DNA of 57,861 nucleotides, from contig JADNRX010000342.1 of assembly GCA_015501595.1 (NCBI GenBank), forward strand, positions 1-57,861, given 5' to 3'. The position numbers and the translations under genes were made by a program. Positions 1 to 10,855 of this stretch are shown in pieces. The notes beneath the pieces are model-generated. The model was not told the DNA's origin. It saw nothing but the letters and a program-made list of their open reading frames with translations, and did not search any database. Each line of letters opens with the position of its first letter. Position 1 is the stretch's first letter. The stretch comes from Hymenopellis radicata (lineage: Eukaryota; Basidiomycota; Agaricomycetes; Agaricales; Physalacriaceae).

Positions 1-150
1 TCGCCATTTCTGTTAGTCCTTTCATTCAATCCTCGTCATAACTGACCTCAGCGCGCAGTAGGGCCAAGGCGGATGTAAAGCTCATCTTCGGGGGATTAAA
101 TGGATCGTGCCCAACTCGCTATTTCATTCCAGCCTCGTCCTCTGTGGAGG
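1..150. repeat. Left arm of a gapped inverted repeat, with internal subrepeats
   Basis: The first ~120-150 bases match, in reverse complement and with gaps, bases ~2150-2299: shared words include tcgccatttctgt, cctttcattcaatcc, gcggatgt and gggattaaatggatc, in the same order. Inside the arm, short motifs recur (tttcattc..cctcgtc near 22, 124 and 318; gcggatgtaaa near 71 and 151; a degenerate copy of ctgacctc..gcgcgcagtag near 341). The arm begins at the window edge, so its true outer end is unknown. It could be a terminal inverted repeat of a transposon or two copies of a short element in opposite orientation. Confidence 0.65.
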
Positions 151-971
151 CGGATGTAAAATCGTCAGGGCTTCGCGCGAAATGTGGAGCTTGCACGACC
201 TCGTATTCGCTCAAAGTTGACTGGAAAGACCTCGATTTTCCAATAGATGCCTCCTCTCATGTGTTCGTATACCTTTGAAGGCAATCTGAAGTAGCCTCCC
301 CGTCATTCACCCCGCTTCATTTCATTCGCACTAGCTTCATCTCTGACCTCGCGCGCAGTAGTGGGGCCAGATGTATGGCGATCAGGGCATGCGCTAGCTA
401 CTCCTCTGCGCGTTATCCGACCTATCAACCTAGAACAGCAGAAGGATTACGGGCGATTGTCTGGGCCAACCGATGGATCATGGAGGTGATGACGTCCAGA
501 ACGCACTGGGCTAAACAATCGATTAGGATGTTATATCTGTTCTTTAGGCTCGGTACGTCGACCGTAAACCGTCGGGCGTGTTCTTTGTTCTAGTCTGAAC
601 ACATTTTTAATTTCCGTCTCTCCTCGTGTATATCGCGTCAACGCCGACCCACACATACCCCTCAATGGCCGCCCCAAAACAGCGCCTTGCGTCTATTTAT
701 AGTAGATTGCCCGCCCAATCACACGCGGCAGAATTGCAGTTCCACGCACCGGCGTTCTACTGTCATGATCCACGCCACGCCGCGACATGTGTCGGCTTCC
801 GCAGTACGTCCCACTTACAGTACACGTTATCCCGTCGTTACATTCATAAGCAGACGCACGCCCGCCTCGGTTCGCCGCGTGTTATGTGGCTCTCATTCAA
901 GCTGCATGTCACAGAGAGTTATATGGAAGATTCTTCCTGCCGGCGGCTGGGATCATCGCGTACCCGGGCTC

Positions 972-981
972 GATATATATA
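972..981 (+). promoter_or_regulatory. TATA-like box of the 1096-1523 gene
   Basis: A cgatatatatacc stretch lies about 115 bases before the ATG at 1096, a normal distance for a fungal TATA element with a short 5' leader. Confidence 0.4.
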
Positions 982-1095
982 CCCCGTGCTACCCTGGCAC
1001 GCGCATCTATATTGAGTGAGGTGCTGTTAGTCCTTCTGCTTCTTTTCTCTATTTCTACAGCCGCGTCTTGTTTATCTCCTCCCATCTTCTACACG

Positions 1096-1523
1096 ATGGC
1101 CACCACCACCACCACCGCAACGCTGCCGCCTCCTCTAACTTCGCGCACATGCCATTTCGCGCCCCCGCCGCCCGTCGGCAAGTTTGCGTTTGCGCGTCTG
1201 AAGAGCGATCCAAGGAAGGGCGTGCATCTCGTGAGGCTTGTCAATGCTGGTATGCGCAACCTTTTCTCCCTACTCTCTATTTTACCATTCACCTAATAAC
1301 ACGCCTAGATTCCGAAACGCCGACGACGCACCCGGAGCTCATCACGCTGCACCTCTTCCGGCACGAGTTCATCTCCATCTTCCGGCACGCGGGGAGCACG
1401 ACGGTGCACCCCTCGGAGCTGCGCATCCTGCAGGTCGTGGACGACGCTTCGACGCGGTATGAGGAGGAGCATGGGGTCGTGTTTCTGGAGCGGCGTGTCG
1501 CGCTCGAGGGGATGCGACGGTGA
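1096..1523 (+). CDS. Small hypothetical protein, two exons
   Basis: Exons 1096-1249 and 1309-1523 join through a 59-nt GT-AG intron (gtatgc...cctag) to give a 122-residue protein. The N-terminus is low complexity (Thr/Pro rich: MATTTTTATLPPPL). The C-terminal half is well behaved and charged, running through LHLFRHEF, HPSELRILQVVDD and EEEHGVVFLERR. No signal peptide or membrane segment is visible. I do not recognise the family. The gene sits between the two arms of the 1-2299 inverted repeat, so it may be cargo of that element. A TATA-like box precedes it. The consistent reading frame across a canonical intron and the codon use favour a real gene. Confidence 0.5.
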
Positions 1524-2149
1524 CCCACCTTGCGCTCGATATTTCCATCATTTGTGTCGGCCGTCCATCACGTATCCACCCCACGTTTACTGTATCTATT
1601 AGAACTCCATCTTTCATTCCGTTCTCGCTCCCACCTCTCCGCTAATACTACTCCACCCCACGCCATCGGCCGACAGTGACGGTCATACGCCCTCTCTCTT
1701 CAAGATTGAACCGCCCCCATCACGAGAGGCGTCGTACGGGGAAGGAGAACCAAGCTGGACTTCTTCGTATGCCGGAAGACCGCCGCTTTCCTCGCTACGA
1801 GGGGATGGATAATATTGGACCGTTCAGACCGGGTGGCATAATAAGCACATTATTGGGACCGAGCGACTGTTCGTACGTACATGTAAACTTGAGACGGATT
1901 TACGGTGTGCGATTTGCGATCACTGTGAGGATCAGAAAGAGAAGGGTGTTAGATCCGAAGACGTAGGGTCTGTCAGAACACTCGAATGATACCTGGTGAC
2001 TATTAATATTATTTGCATCGCAACATTGTGTTGGTAGATGGCGTACTTTGATTGAATCATTAGAACGGAGGTGAGGTGGCAGGACTGCGTACGTGAAACA
2101 AGTGTGAAGGTGACCAAGTATTCGCGTGTTATCGACTTGAAGTAGTATA
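1524..2149. other. No supported gene
   Basis: Interior of the inverted-repeat unit downstream of the small gene. Open frames here are short and lack splice support or recognisable motifs. Confidence 0.4.
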
Positions 2150-2299
2150 TACAGAAGAGGATTGCATCGACGAGGCTTGAATGAAAGAGCTAAGTAGGTG
2201 AGTTCAAGGATAGCGCGTTAGGCAGGATCCATTTAATCCCCGACATCCGCCTTCGTTCCACTGCGCGGATTGAATGAAAGGACTTTACAGAAATGGCGA
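2150..2299. repeat. Right arm of the gapped inverted repeat
   Basis: Reverse complement of the window start: read on the minus strand from 2299 it gives tcgccatttctgt, then cctttcattcaatcc, then gcggatgt, gggattaaatggatc and ctttcattcaagcctcgtc, collinear with the left arm. Identity is high in blocks separated by small indels. The 2.3 kb spacing is compatible with a small DNA element; no transposase was recognised inside. Confidence 0.65.
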
Positions 2300-3299
2300 T
2301 AATAGCACTCCCACGATTGACCATCCGTATTGCTGTCACTCCCTGGGCCTGATTAATGACTCCCAAGTACATGTCACGATTCACTCGAGTTGAAATGAGA
2401 GACGCGAGTGTCAATGGAGCCAGATAGATGACATTGACATAGCGGAGATCATGATGTTCCATTCGGGCAGAATGCCAGGAAGCTGGCAGTTTAACTTGCC
2501 CTGCGGAGCAGCTAGGCTCACCTTGAGAGACCGTTCAACCCGCTGGGAATGGGACGTCCCGCGGGATGGTACGTGCGCCGGAATCTGCCGCCCATGAGTC
2601 AGCTGGATTACCAGGGATCTAATGATCATGAAGCGCATCCCGCAAGTGCGCCAGCTTCTGGGAGGATACATAGTCAATAAATATAGTATGTACAAGGTGT
2701 ACGTAGCCCTCCAATGTGACCGCCGTCATTAGGCCAGCGTGCCGCCGCTTTATGTACTATTTTAGGATTGGTGACATAAGCAAGTGCCACAGCGCTGTGA
2801 GTCCTCCAAAAACCTCGCATTACAATTCTTTGCCTATTTCATGAGTCTGTGTTCGCCACTTCCCCCTTGCTGTAGGGCCCGAGCACATCTCTGCTGATAA
2901 TTCCTGATCAGCTTGGTGTTCTGTCGGTGTGGCGTAGGCAGTGGGGCAGTGGCAAGAAATACAATGTTGAAGCCCATTGCGTGATTTAACAATGTGTTCA
3001 CAGAGAGGTATCCTAACGCGTCTACGGACTTCTGGGAGGCGGAGAATGTGAGGGTTCGGAAGAAAGGCGCGAGGTTCCGAGATCAGGCATATCCCATGGG
3101 ACGTCCCACCCCAGCTGGTTGAATCTTCTGCACCTTGAAAGCTTGACGCCCGGCACTCCCCCGGGCCCCAACCAACATTCCTGGTAAGATATGGGGATCA
3201 GCTACGGCCCTCGGCTACTTGCATAGCCGGGCTTCGCTTCTTATTGGGGAACACGATCGCCAAAAATATTTATTCCCTTTGGCTTCTCTCTCCCGAACC
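2300..3299. other. Intergenic, no supported gene
   Basis: No spliced reading frame with recognisable motifs on either strand. The distal part is the upstream region of the thioesterase gene. Confidence 0.4.
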
Positions 3300-3355
3300 A
3301 TGGCCGACTCGCTGCGCGACACGCTGTTGGGCGTCCTCGGGACGGTGCTCCCCCC

Positions 3356-4560
3356 ATGAAATACGTCTTGGGCTTCCTGCTGTTGATCAACATCCGGTCG
3401 TTTCCTCTCGTGTGGCATTGTGCGTTATTCCTTTTCCGGCTCGGTTATGCATAACCTGATTATTGCAATACAGTCCGCGTCCTGCCAGAGTTCATCGCGT
3501 TCAAGCTACGTAAACGGCTGTTTGGGTTGACGCAAAAGTATAAGAGTATCGAGGCGCAGTGGGCGGCGTCGCAGGCGTGGTGGGATCGCGCGTCGCCCAT
3601 TGGGGAGAAGCCGTTCGAAGCTGTGTTGCGATATGATTGTTTTGCTAGTGCGTATCCGTCACGCTCGTTTAGCGCCATAAGCTGAAGTTCCTTGCAGCCA
3701 TAGACGACTCGGACTTTAACCTGCACCTGAGCAACTCGTCGTACGCGAAGGCGCGTCCAATTATGCTTCCGATATTCCGACGGCTGACGCATCGCATTGC
3801 AGGCGCTTGATCCAGTCCGTTTCCGATGGGCCATCATGTTCACGCCCCAGCTATTCCGTGAAGACATTGGCGGCGTCCTTCCTCTTGCTGGTGAGCCTAC
3901 TGATACCCATCTACTCGGCGTTCCCAACATTCCATTGCAGCCACGCACTTCCTGTTCATCCGCGAAATACCCATGCTCGTGTCCTACGAAGTCCGAATAT
4001 ACATCGCGTCCTGGGGCGATAAATGGGTGCGTATCTATCCCTCTATCCCATTTATTACGCGCCTGACGCTGGTATAGCTGTACGCCTACGCGAAATTCGT
4101 ATCCAAAAGCAAAAAGCGACCACAAAAAGCCTCCCCGGGGACGATCAGCACCATCACCGCGCCCACACCCTCCACGAGCACGCCTACAGACCTGAACGCC
4201 CTCGCGGCCAAGCTAGCGCAGGAAGACGAACCCGACGGCGCGCTCGTGCACTGCATCTCCGTGTCCCAGCTGTGCTTCAAGATCGGGCGCGTCACGGTCC
4301 CGCCCGCGCTCATCCTAGCGCTCAATGGGTTCACGGCCAAGGACGGGTATGATCGTAAGAACCCTCCGAAGGCGTATCTGAAGCTCAGGGAGATGGGGAA
4401 GGGCGTGAAGGGTTTCTTGACGGGCGGGTGGAGGGCAGAGGAGGAGAAGTGGTGGGAGGAGGAGCTTGGTGGACCGGGCGGGGAGGTGAAGGAGAGGCTG
4501 AGGGATATGGAGGGGATTAGGCTGGGTATGGAGAGTTTGAAGGCATATCGAGGTATTTAG
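3356..4560 (+). CDS. THEM6-like hotdog-fold thioesterase family protein
   Basis: Six exons: 3356-3419, 3474-3647, 3698-3750, 3803-3890, 3941-4026, 4078-4560 (315 residues). An N-terminal hydrophobic stretch (LGFLLLINIRSFPLVWHF) is a membrane anchor. The hotdog core has the family signature DDSDFNLHLSNSSYAKALD, followed by FLFIREIPMLVSYEVR and WGDKW. A C-terminal extension (from ~residue 155) is Lys/Ser/Thr rich. Family members are 4HBT_2/THEM6-type acyl thioesterase-like proteins; the substrate is unknown. Intron 3 (3751-3802) must use a GC donor (aag|gcgcgt...ttgcag). An upstream ATG at 3300 opens 19 codons (MADSLRDTLLG...) that look like the natural N-terminus, but they run into TGA at 3357-3359; one extra C in the C6 run at 3350-3355 would join the two frames. 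So either the protein starts at 3356 or one base is missing. Confidence 0.8.
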
Positions 4561-4934
4561 TAGGAGGTTTTGGATAGATCTATATTATGATTAGAATACT
4601 TTTGGATGCTACATGGCTACAATTACTACTCACTGTTACTGCTCACTGTTAGTTCCTCATGAACGATGACAAGTCAGGAAGGCGTAACTTGTGTTCGGGA
4701 TTGGAAACGAGCCGAACAGGAAATGTTACCGTTACCTATGAAAGCTTCACGACCTCGTTCAAGGGAAGGTAGGTGACGCTTGATCCAGTATGTTTGTGGG
4801 TGCGCAAGGGTGTTTGTTCGTCTCGTTCTTTGCAGATGACGGACGCCGTAATATCGGAAAAACATATTGAAGAAACGCTCATTCTATTTCATCATCAATC
4901 AACTTGAAAACTTGTCACTTCTGGTTGTCCCCCT
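4561..4934. other. Convergent intergenic spacer
   Basis: 3' flanks of two convergent genes; nothing further seen. Confidence 0.4.
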
Positions 4935-5741
4935 TTAACCTCGAACATACATGCCCTCCTTGCACTCCTTCATAAACTGACTAAACTCTGTCGACATTTC
5001 CTCAAAGGCCTCAGATTGCTCTTTCTCATCAAGCGCTGCCAGCGCCTTGCCCTTTTCCATGGCCCGCTCGACCACGCTGGCCATCATCTGCGCCTCCTCG
5101 CTATACACCACCTGGTCGTTATCCGGCATGCGCATGAGGCAGTACATCCCCCGCAAGCCGACGCGCTCGAGCGCAATGGGACACTCAAGCATGCCGTTGA
5201 TCTTCACCGAATGATACGGCATGTCCAGCATCTCCTCGATGTTCGTACCGCGGCCGCCGCCGAATGCCGCGAGCAGCGCGAGCGGGTCGCTGGCCCCGAT
5301 GTGCGTACCGCGGCCGGGGAAGCCGCCTCCTCCAAATGCCCCGCCTCCTCCGAATGGGTCGGCATTCGGGTCGGTGCTCCGCTGCTCGCGCTTCCACCCA
5401 TTCAGCACCTGCACGGCCGCGCCAATCACGACGGCGGCGCCCTGTGCGGCCGCCGCGTCGTCCTCGGCGTCGACGACTGCGCGGATGCCTGCGTCGAGGA
5501 AGAACTGCTTTGCGCCTTCAGGTGCGAGCTTCTTCTCCTCGGCAACGGTGTGGAGATGCCCGAGGTAGGCGATGCCGCCGCGGAGGACCTTGCCCTTCCA
5601 CCAGTGGAACCCAGAATATCTGTACGCCCAGCAGTTCTCTTTGACTTGTTCTTCGACTCCGGCATCCTCGTCTGTGTCAAAGTCGTCGGGTTTCTTTTTG
5701 ATGCCTGTACGAATGAATTTGAGAAATAGTGCGCCGCCCAT
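4935..5741 (-). CDS. Conserved hypothetical protein with central Gly-rich linker
   Basis: Single uninterrupted frame of 268 residues, ATG at 5741, stop at 4935, unusual here because most neighbours have introns. It starts MGGALFLKFIRTGIKKKPDD. Residues ~30-115 form a Trp/Tyr-containing helical segment (WAYRYSGFHWWKGKVL) ending in an Ala-rich stretch. A linker of FGGGGAFGGGGFPGRG type follows near residue 137, then a C-terminal acidic helical region rich in Glu and Met. No signal peptide or clear membrane helix. I do not recognise the family; a cytosolic or organelle-associated role cannot be told apart. The continuous frame and strong codon bias support it as real. Confidence 0.7.
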   Translation of the reverse strand: MGGALFLKFIRTGIKKKPDDFDTDEDAGVEEQVKENCWAYRYSGFHWWKGKVLRGGIAYLGHLHTVAEEKKLAPEGAKQFFLDAGIRAVVDAEDDAAAAQGAAVVIGAAVQVLNGWKREQRSTDPNADPFGGGGAFGGGGFPGRGTHIGASDPLALLAAFGGGRGTNIEEMLDMPYHSVKINGMLECPIALERVGLRGMYCLMRMPDNDQVVYSEEAQMMASVVERAMEKGKALAALDEKEQSEAFEEMSTEFSQFMKECKEGMYVRG

Positions 5742-7953
5742 GATGGTGTGAGAGAGAAAAGGTGACTCGTGAGTTTAAAACCTTGTCTGACTTGTCTTAA
5801 ACTCAAGGCGGTCCCGCCCTATCATGTGACAAGCGTATTCGAGTTAGACAACGCGACACCGCACAGTGTTATTAAAGACATCCGCGAACTTTTCGGGGAC
5901 GATCACAGTGAGTTATTCGGTCTACAATCACCTTCTCTCATCAGTCACACCATGGAATCAGCTCATTTGAGGTCGCTCGAAACGACCTCAAGACTGTGCC
6001 TTGGAATCTATTGGAAACACTCAGCGACCTGGTATGAAACGCGATCAAGCAATGAGACAGACATCACGTGACCATGTTCCTTTTGTTGCTTCCTACCATC
6101 ATCCTGCTCTTCGTCAAGCTTCCGAGTGTCATCGCTGGACTCAAACGACTTTTCTCTTCGAGGCTGTGTGTACACGCACCTTGGGAGTTCAGCAAGTTAC
6201 GTGTCATTTGTAACGTTGACGCACTTATACTAGGTTAGAAAGTTTTGCGTCTGTATTGGCGGCGACTGCGATTCAGAAATAGACGCTCTTTGGTCTCTTT
6301 CAGGACGGGTGGAGTGTTATATCGTGCCATGCGAAAGATATATGTCGCGCGCACTAACGGACTTTGCAGTATCCGCATGCAGAGGGCGCTAAACCCATAG
6401 AAGCAGAGGACGTTTCTTATTCTGCTGTCGACCATAAGGCAATGGAGGCATGAAAAGACCGTCACAAGGGAGCGAATAGGGTAATGGATAAAGACTCGTA
6501 AGTTTGGAGTGGGAATCATGTTACGCCTATTCATTTGATTGTAGGAAAAAAGTGACGAGCGGCATGAGGACGGTCATGACCACTACTGGCGAGACTATTC
6601 ATATGACTGTCATAGACTCGATTTTGCTACGTGTTCTGTCCCGCCGTACGTATGGATGGCTTTCAAGTAACATATACCCACAAAGCCTTCTTCGTAGCGA
6701 CCGGCTTTCCGGATGCAAAAACTGCTCCCTACGTCTACGACCGGTACGTCCCCAAATTGTGGTGTCTGCTACGATTCGTGCTCATTCGTCTATCTTTCAA
6801 GTTCCGATGTATTACATGGAGGCAGTCTCAATTCTCCACTGTATAGTGTGCTTAATTAACACCAGGCGTGTCCTTTTTGCGCCTTTTACAATATAAGACG
6901 CTTACACACGACCTCCCTCAAAGTTCGAATCATCTATTTCCTCTCACAGTCGCCTCTTCTACCGTGCTGGGCTATAGGTGTAATGGCGCCGGAAGTGATG
7001 TCCCATGATCGTTTTTAGGGAATCCCCGCCCAAAACTGCTTGGGTGGGAGGCTAGTTGTTTCCTCTCTACAGCCGCTTGCTCCACGTCTTTACTTGACGT
7101 TGCCAGGCAGCTCCATTCCGCCTGTCGCCTTGAACCTCTCATGCACCGCTGGGACCGAGTAGCTTGTTGCTGGTGTATCTGCCGCAGATCGACAACAACC
7201 TCACCACTTCGAAGCAATACCTCGACCCGTGGGATTACCACATTGGTCTGCTAACCCCGCTCCCTGGTAAGACGAATACCTCCGAACTTCGTATGAGAGT
7301 AAAAGGTCATACTTGTTCATTGTGTTCCAGACGGCCCTCGAAGTGTATTGGTACGGCGAGAAACTATGAACCCATGTTCAGATGTGCTGCATCTGTACCC
7401 GCTGAATGAGGTCACGCCTTGGCGGATCTGTTCCATTTGCGCAATTTTGGGGTGCTTCCTTGCTTCCTCGTCGTTTCGCAGGGAATAATTACTGCTCGAG
7501 AAATTCCAGTGTCCACGCTATTGTTACACGGTATCGGAGCGTGGGTAGCCGCCTGGTCTGGACGCTATTGATTTCTCGTATGTGTACTTGACACCCATCG
7601 TCCTATTGGCCTCTAGCATCCGTTTATACCTCCGATATTCTACCAAGGAAAGCAGCAGTGGATTCGACGATGGGCAAGGACTGTTTGACGTTAACCAAAG
7701 GCTCACGAGTCCCCAACTGCTGATGGCTGGGCCTTGGATCCACGTTGACGTACACGAGAACCCCAGGGAAACGGAAGCAGGTTACCCGTGACCTACTCTG
7801 GATCTACTATTGTTCTCAGCGCTCCGAGCATAAATTGCTGGCACGGCTGAATCTCGAGGAGGACATGTCGTGCCCGTCGTGACCTGGGTTAGCCTTTCAT
7901 AGTTCCATTTCCGAATGTAAGCGCTTTCATCTTGACTGCGACGTCTCACTGAC
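5742..7953. other. 2.2 kb without a supportable gene
   Basis: Several short open frames occur (for example 6631-6846 with a run FQVTYTHKAFFVATGF, and around 7164-7260 and 7380-7450), and some look protein-like, but they do not join by splicing into one frame and I cannot assign them. They may be decayed gene fragments. Confidence 0.35.
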
Positions 7954-9210
7954 ATGCCTCGAGCGTGGACGCCAATCATGCCAGTCTTATCTTCTGCAAA
8001 CTCTGCTCTGCCCATGTTCCCGCAGGAGCTGATCGACGAAATCGTCGACTGGGTCGCGGCATCGTCGTGGCAGAAACATGACCTCAAGTCGTGCGCCCTC
8101 GTCACCCGCTCCTTCCGCCAGCCCACGCTACGTCACTTGTTCTCCGTCTTGGACGCTGCTCGACTGCTGCCCACGCCTGAGCAGTGGAGACACTTTCGCA
8201 ACATGCTCATCGCCGCCCCCCACGTCGCCCAGAGCTACCGCGAGATGCGGCTAGATGGCGAGCGTCTCCCGAGCACGGAGATACTATTAGTCGAAGATGT
8301 CGTGTCGCTGCTCCCGAAAATAGAGCGGCTGTTCCTGACTCGCGTCGAGTCGCGACATCTGTCTCCCAGAATCAGGTCGGCTGTCGGGTTGATGCCCATC
8401 ACGACGTTCGGGACGGAGAACGGAGAGTTGGGACGGGTCTCTCAGCTTGCTACTTTGCGCAGGGAGTGCCTTGGGCGATTGGAGCATCTCCAATTGGATG
8501 CGAAGATGTTCATGGATGATCGCGATGTTATTCCGGCTTCCATCTCGGGGCCCAATACGTCCATGTGCCGTAGGCCTTCGTTGCTGAAGACCATCTCGCT
8601 CGTGTCATACCAGATTTCATCCATCTTGACGGCTATCCTCGACGGGCTTATGGGTGACTTGGACTGCTTGGAGGTCTTGGAGTTCCGATGCGTCGACTTT
8701 GGAAGAGACACGACTCTCCTTCCCAGATTACTTTGTGGAACGCCTTCCCTCAGAAGATTAAGCCTATTATTTGGCCCGCAGTGGTTAGGTTCGTTATTCA
8801 GCTGTTTGCTGAATGACTACAACAATTTCTTACGCGCTATAGGTCCACGCCCGTGTCTGTTGTACTCGATCCAAAACATCGAGATGTGCACATCCAACAT
8901 CCTCTGGCTTGTCGAATCACTCTCCCTCCACAGCAGTCACAGCCCATCTCAATTGACGAGTATCGTCATACGCCTCTCGCCATCAATCTCAGAAAGCCAC
9001 TTCCCTGCCGAGGATTGGCGGAGGTTTGATGAGGTGGTATCCGACGCTAGCGGTAGGCTACCGTCGCTGAGGGAGGTGTTAATCAAGCGCTATAACACAA
9101 AAGTTCATGGTGACGCACTAACAAGGATGTTGAGGGAAAGGTCGCCGGGTCTGTTTCGACTAGGCGTCGTACAGTTTGTCGACTGCGGCTTAGTAAATTA
9201 TGAGAATTAA
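7954..9210 (+). CDS. F-box / leucine-rich-repeat-like protein
   Basis: One frame of 418 residues. After a short leader, residues ~20-70 carry an F-box-like region (MFPQELIDEIVDWV ... LKSCALVTRSFRQPTLRHLFS). The rest is a divergent LRR-like array (LGRLEHLQLDA, LEVLEFRCVDF, PSLREVLIKRY). F-box proteins recruit substrates to SCF ubiquitin ligases through Skp1. An in-frame candidate 54-nt intron (8789-8842, gttcgt...ctatag) would remove 18 residues (FSCLLNDYNNF region) and shorten the protein to 400; both readings stay open. The N-terminal half resembles the F-box protein at 47685-48951 (TP-x-W-R, SYR-xx-RL, HLSP blocks), so the two are probably paralogues. Confidence 0.75.
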   Translation: MPRAWTPIMPVLSSANSALPMFPQELIDEIVDWVAASSWQKHDLKSCALVTRSFRQPTLRHLFSVLDAARLLPTPEQWRHFRNMLIAAPHVAQSYREMRLDGERLPSTEILLVEDVVSLLPKIERLFLTRVESRHLSPRIRSAVGLMPITTFGTENGELGRVSQLATLRRECLGRLEHLQLDAKMFMDDRDVIPASISGPNTSMCRRPSLLKTISLVSYQISSILTAILDGLMGDLDCLEVLEFRCVDFGRDTTLLPRLLCGTPSLRRLSLLFGPQWLGSLFSCLLNDYNNFLRAIGPRPCLLYSIQNIEMCTSNILWLVESLSLHSSHSPSQLTSIVIRLSPSISESHFPAEDWRRFDEVVSDASGRLPSLREVLIKRYNTKVHGDALTRMLRERSPGLFRLGVVQFVDCGLVNYEN

Positions 9211-9350
9211 ATGGCCACTTTGTTCTTGATCTTGATTCCATTTCTCTCGCGACCTGGACATGAGTTCGAATGTAGGGAGGAAAGACTCCCGTCCATCCAG
9301 TGCAATGCATATGTCTACTTAATTCCACTGGTATCTCACCTTCTTTGTAG

Positions 9351-9603
9351 TTATAGACAACACCCACTTTTACTTACACCTCAGCAATTCGTCCTATACA
9401 AAATCGCGTCCGTTTACTACTTGCGTTTCCTCAGTGACTACGATGGCTGATGGTTGCAGGCGGACTCACGGGAGCATCTCTACACAACGTGTTGCGTTGA
9501 ACTATTGGATCTACGAACGACATACTACAGGGAAGTTGACAAGAAGCTAGAGGCAGAGCTTCCAGCTATAGAAACAGAAAATGCGCTCAACTGGATGTAC
9601 TAA
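9351..9603 (+). pseudogene. Relic of a THEM6-like thioesterase
   Basis: The frame at ~9357-9405 reads DNTHFYLHLSNSSYTK, matching the signature DDSDFNLHLSNSSYAK of the intact gene at 3356-4560. The following ~54 bases align with that gene's GC-AG intron position (same exon end; gttgcag|gcg acceptor at 9459), and a second piece runs to a stop at 9601 (ELPAIETENALNWMY). Upstream exons and the rest of the hotdog core are absent or unrecognisable, and nothing downstream matches the C-terminal domain. It is best read as a truncated duplicate about 5 kb from the intact copy. Confidence 0.55.
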
Positions 9604-10661
9604 ATTTAATTTCAAGCGAACGCCCGATTTCTCTCCGGATGCCCGGGCCGACAAATGATGCCAAGCCTTCTGAAGAAGTCGCGCTGCTTGGTTTAGACCG
9701 TCACTGACACTGACACGCTTATGCGACATTCTCATGCACCTACGCGCCCGTAGGCTCGCAATATGTGCGCTTGTATTCATACCCGCTATACTTCTTCTGG
9801 CGTCTTGCTTCCAGGTTTCTAATTGGACTCAAGCTCACGATCCACGATATGCCTACGTGTTGTACGCGACTAAACAAGAATATCTATGTAATGCTGTAGG
9901 TGTCCAATCTTCGCTTTTTATACTACACTTAGAGCTGCTCCGTTTACAGTTAATAAATTTCCGGCGCTTGAAAGCTTTAGATGCGCACGCCGACTTTGTT
10001 CTCGTCTATCCACAGGAATGGACGTCATGGAGCGCTTGGTTAGCAGGACGTCCGAATGAGAACATCAAGACAATGCTGCGCATTCTCGAATATCGTTTTG
10101 GGGTGCAGTTGCACCCTGTAGATATATTAGAAGTCCGGATAGGTGTTCGTCAGTCGTTATTTCTTTCCCGTAAGGATGTCTTCTAATGAACCCATTGTCT
10201 CAGGAACGTGGAAGGAAAGCCTCACCAAACTCTACATCCTCGGCATGACAGAGTACCGTCGGATTGTCTATCTCGATAATGACGGGCTGGTCTTGAAAAA
10301 CATGGAGTATGTTTTCAGCATTGCCCTATCTATCTCTGTCCGGTTCAACTCACTGCTTCTCGCGTCCAGTCATCTATTTCTAGAACCCCCCGCCCCCCTG
10401 CTTTTACCTCGGGCGTATTGGATGCCGAATAAACCGTTCGCTACCCACATCATGGTAATTGAACCGTCGAAAGACCTATGGCAAGATGTAACCACGTACT
10501 TGGCCACATCTCCCCAGCGTGTCTACGACATGGAGGTCGGTTCCTCACTTGCGTCCTTCTCTGAGAAATAATGACCGAAATCCCATAGATAATTAACCAC
10601 CTCTTCGCTGAGATTGCAAAGCCCTTACCCCACAGAGGCTATGCCATCAGGAAAACAGAGG

Positions 10662-10848
10662 ATTGGTCTTTCTGGTCTTGGTCTTTTGGCAGAGGTCTTT
10701 TTTGGTCTTGGTCTTGCGGGCGGAGTCTTTCCGAGTCTTGGTCTTTTCAAGCGGGTCTTTTCGATCTTGGTCTTTTGGCAGATTTGTCTTTCCTATCTTG
10801 GTCTTTCGGCGGGTTTGTCTTTCCTGTCTTGGTCTTTTAGCAAGTGTC
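10662..10848 (+). repeat. GGTCTT-type subterminal array, left end
   Basis: About ten imperfect, 20-30 base units built on ggtctt/cttggtctttt (for example tggtcttggtcttttggc) follow the left terminus. The strand bias is extreme: G and T dominate on +. The same words occur inverted at the right end. Confidence 0.8.
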
Positions 10849-10855
10849 TTTAGTA

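Noticed and set aside
3460..4125. 221-codon minus frame over the thioesterase
   Set aside because: Crosses well-defined exons and introns of the plus-strand gene; a shadow.
5016..5729. Long plus-strand frame opposite the 4935-5741 gene
   Set aside because: Antisense shadow produced by strong GC3 bias of the minus-strand gene.
6631..6846. Protein-like stretch (FQVTYTHKAFFVATGF)
   Set aside because: Cannot be joined to other exons or assigned to a family; kept only as a note in the intergenic entry.
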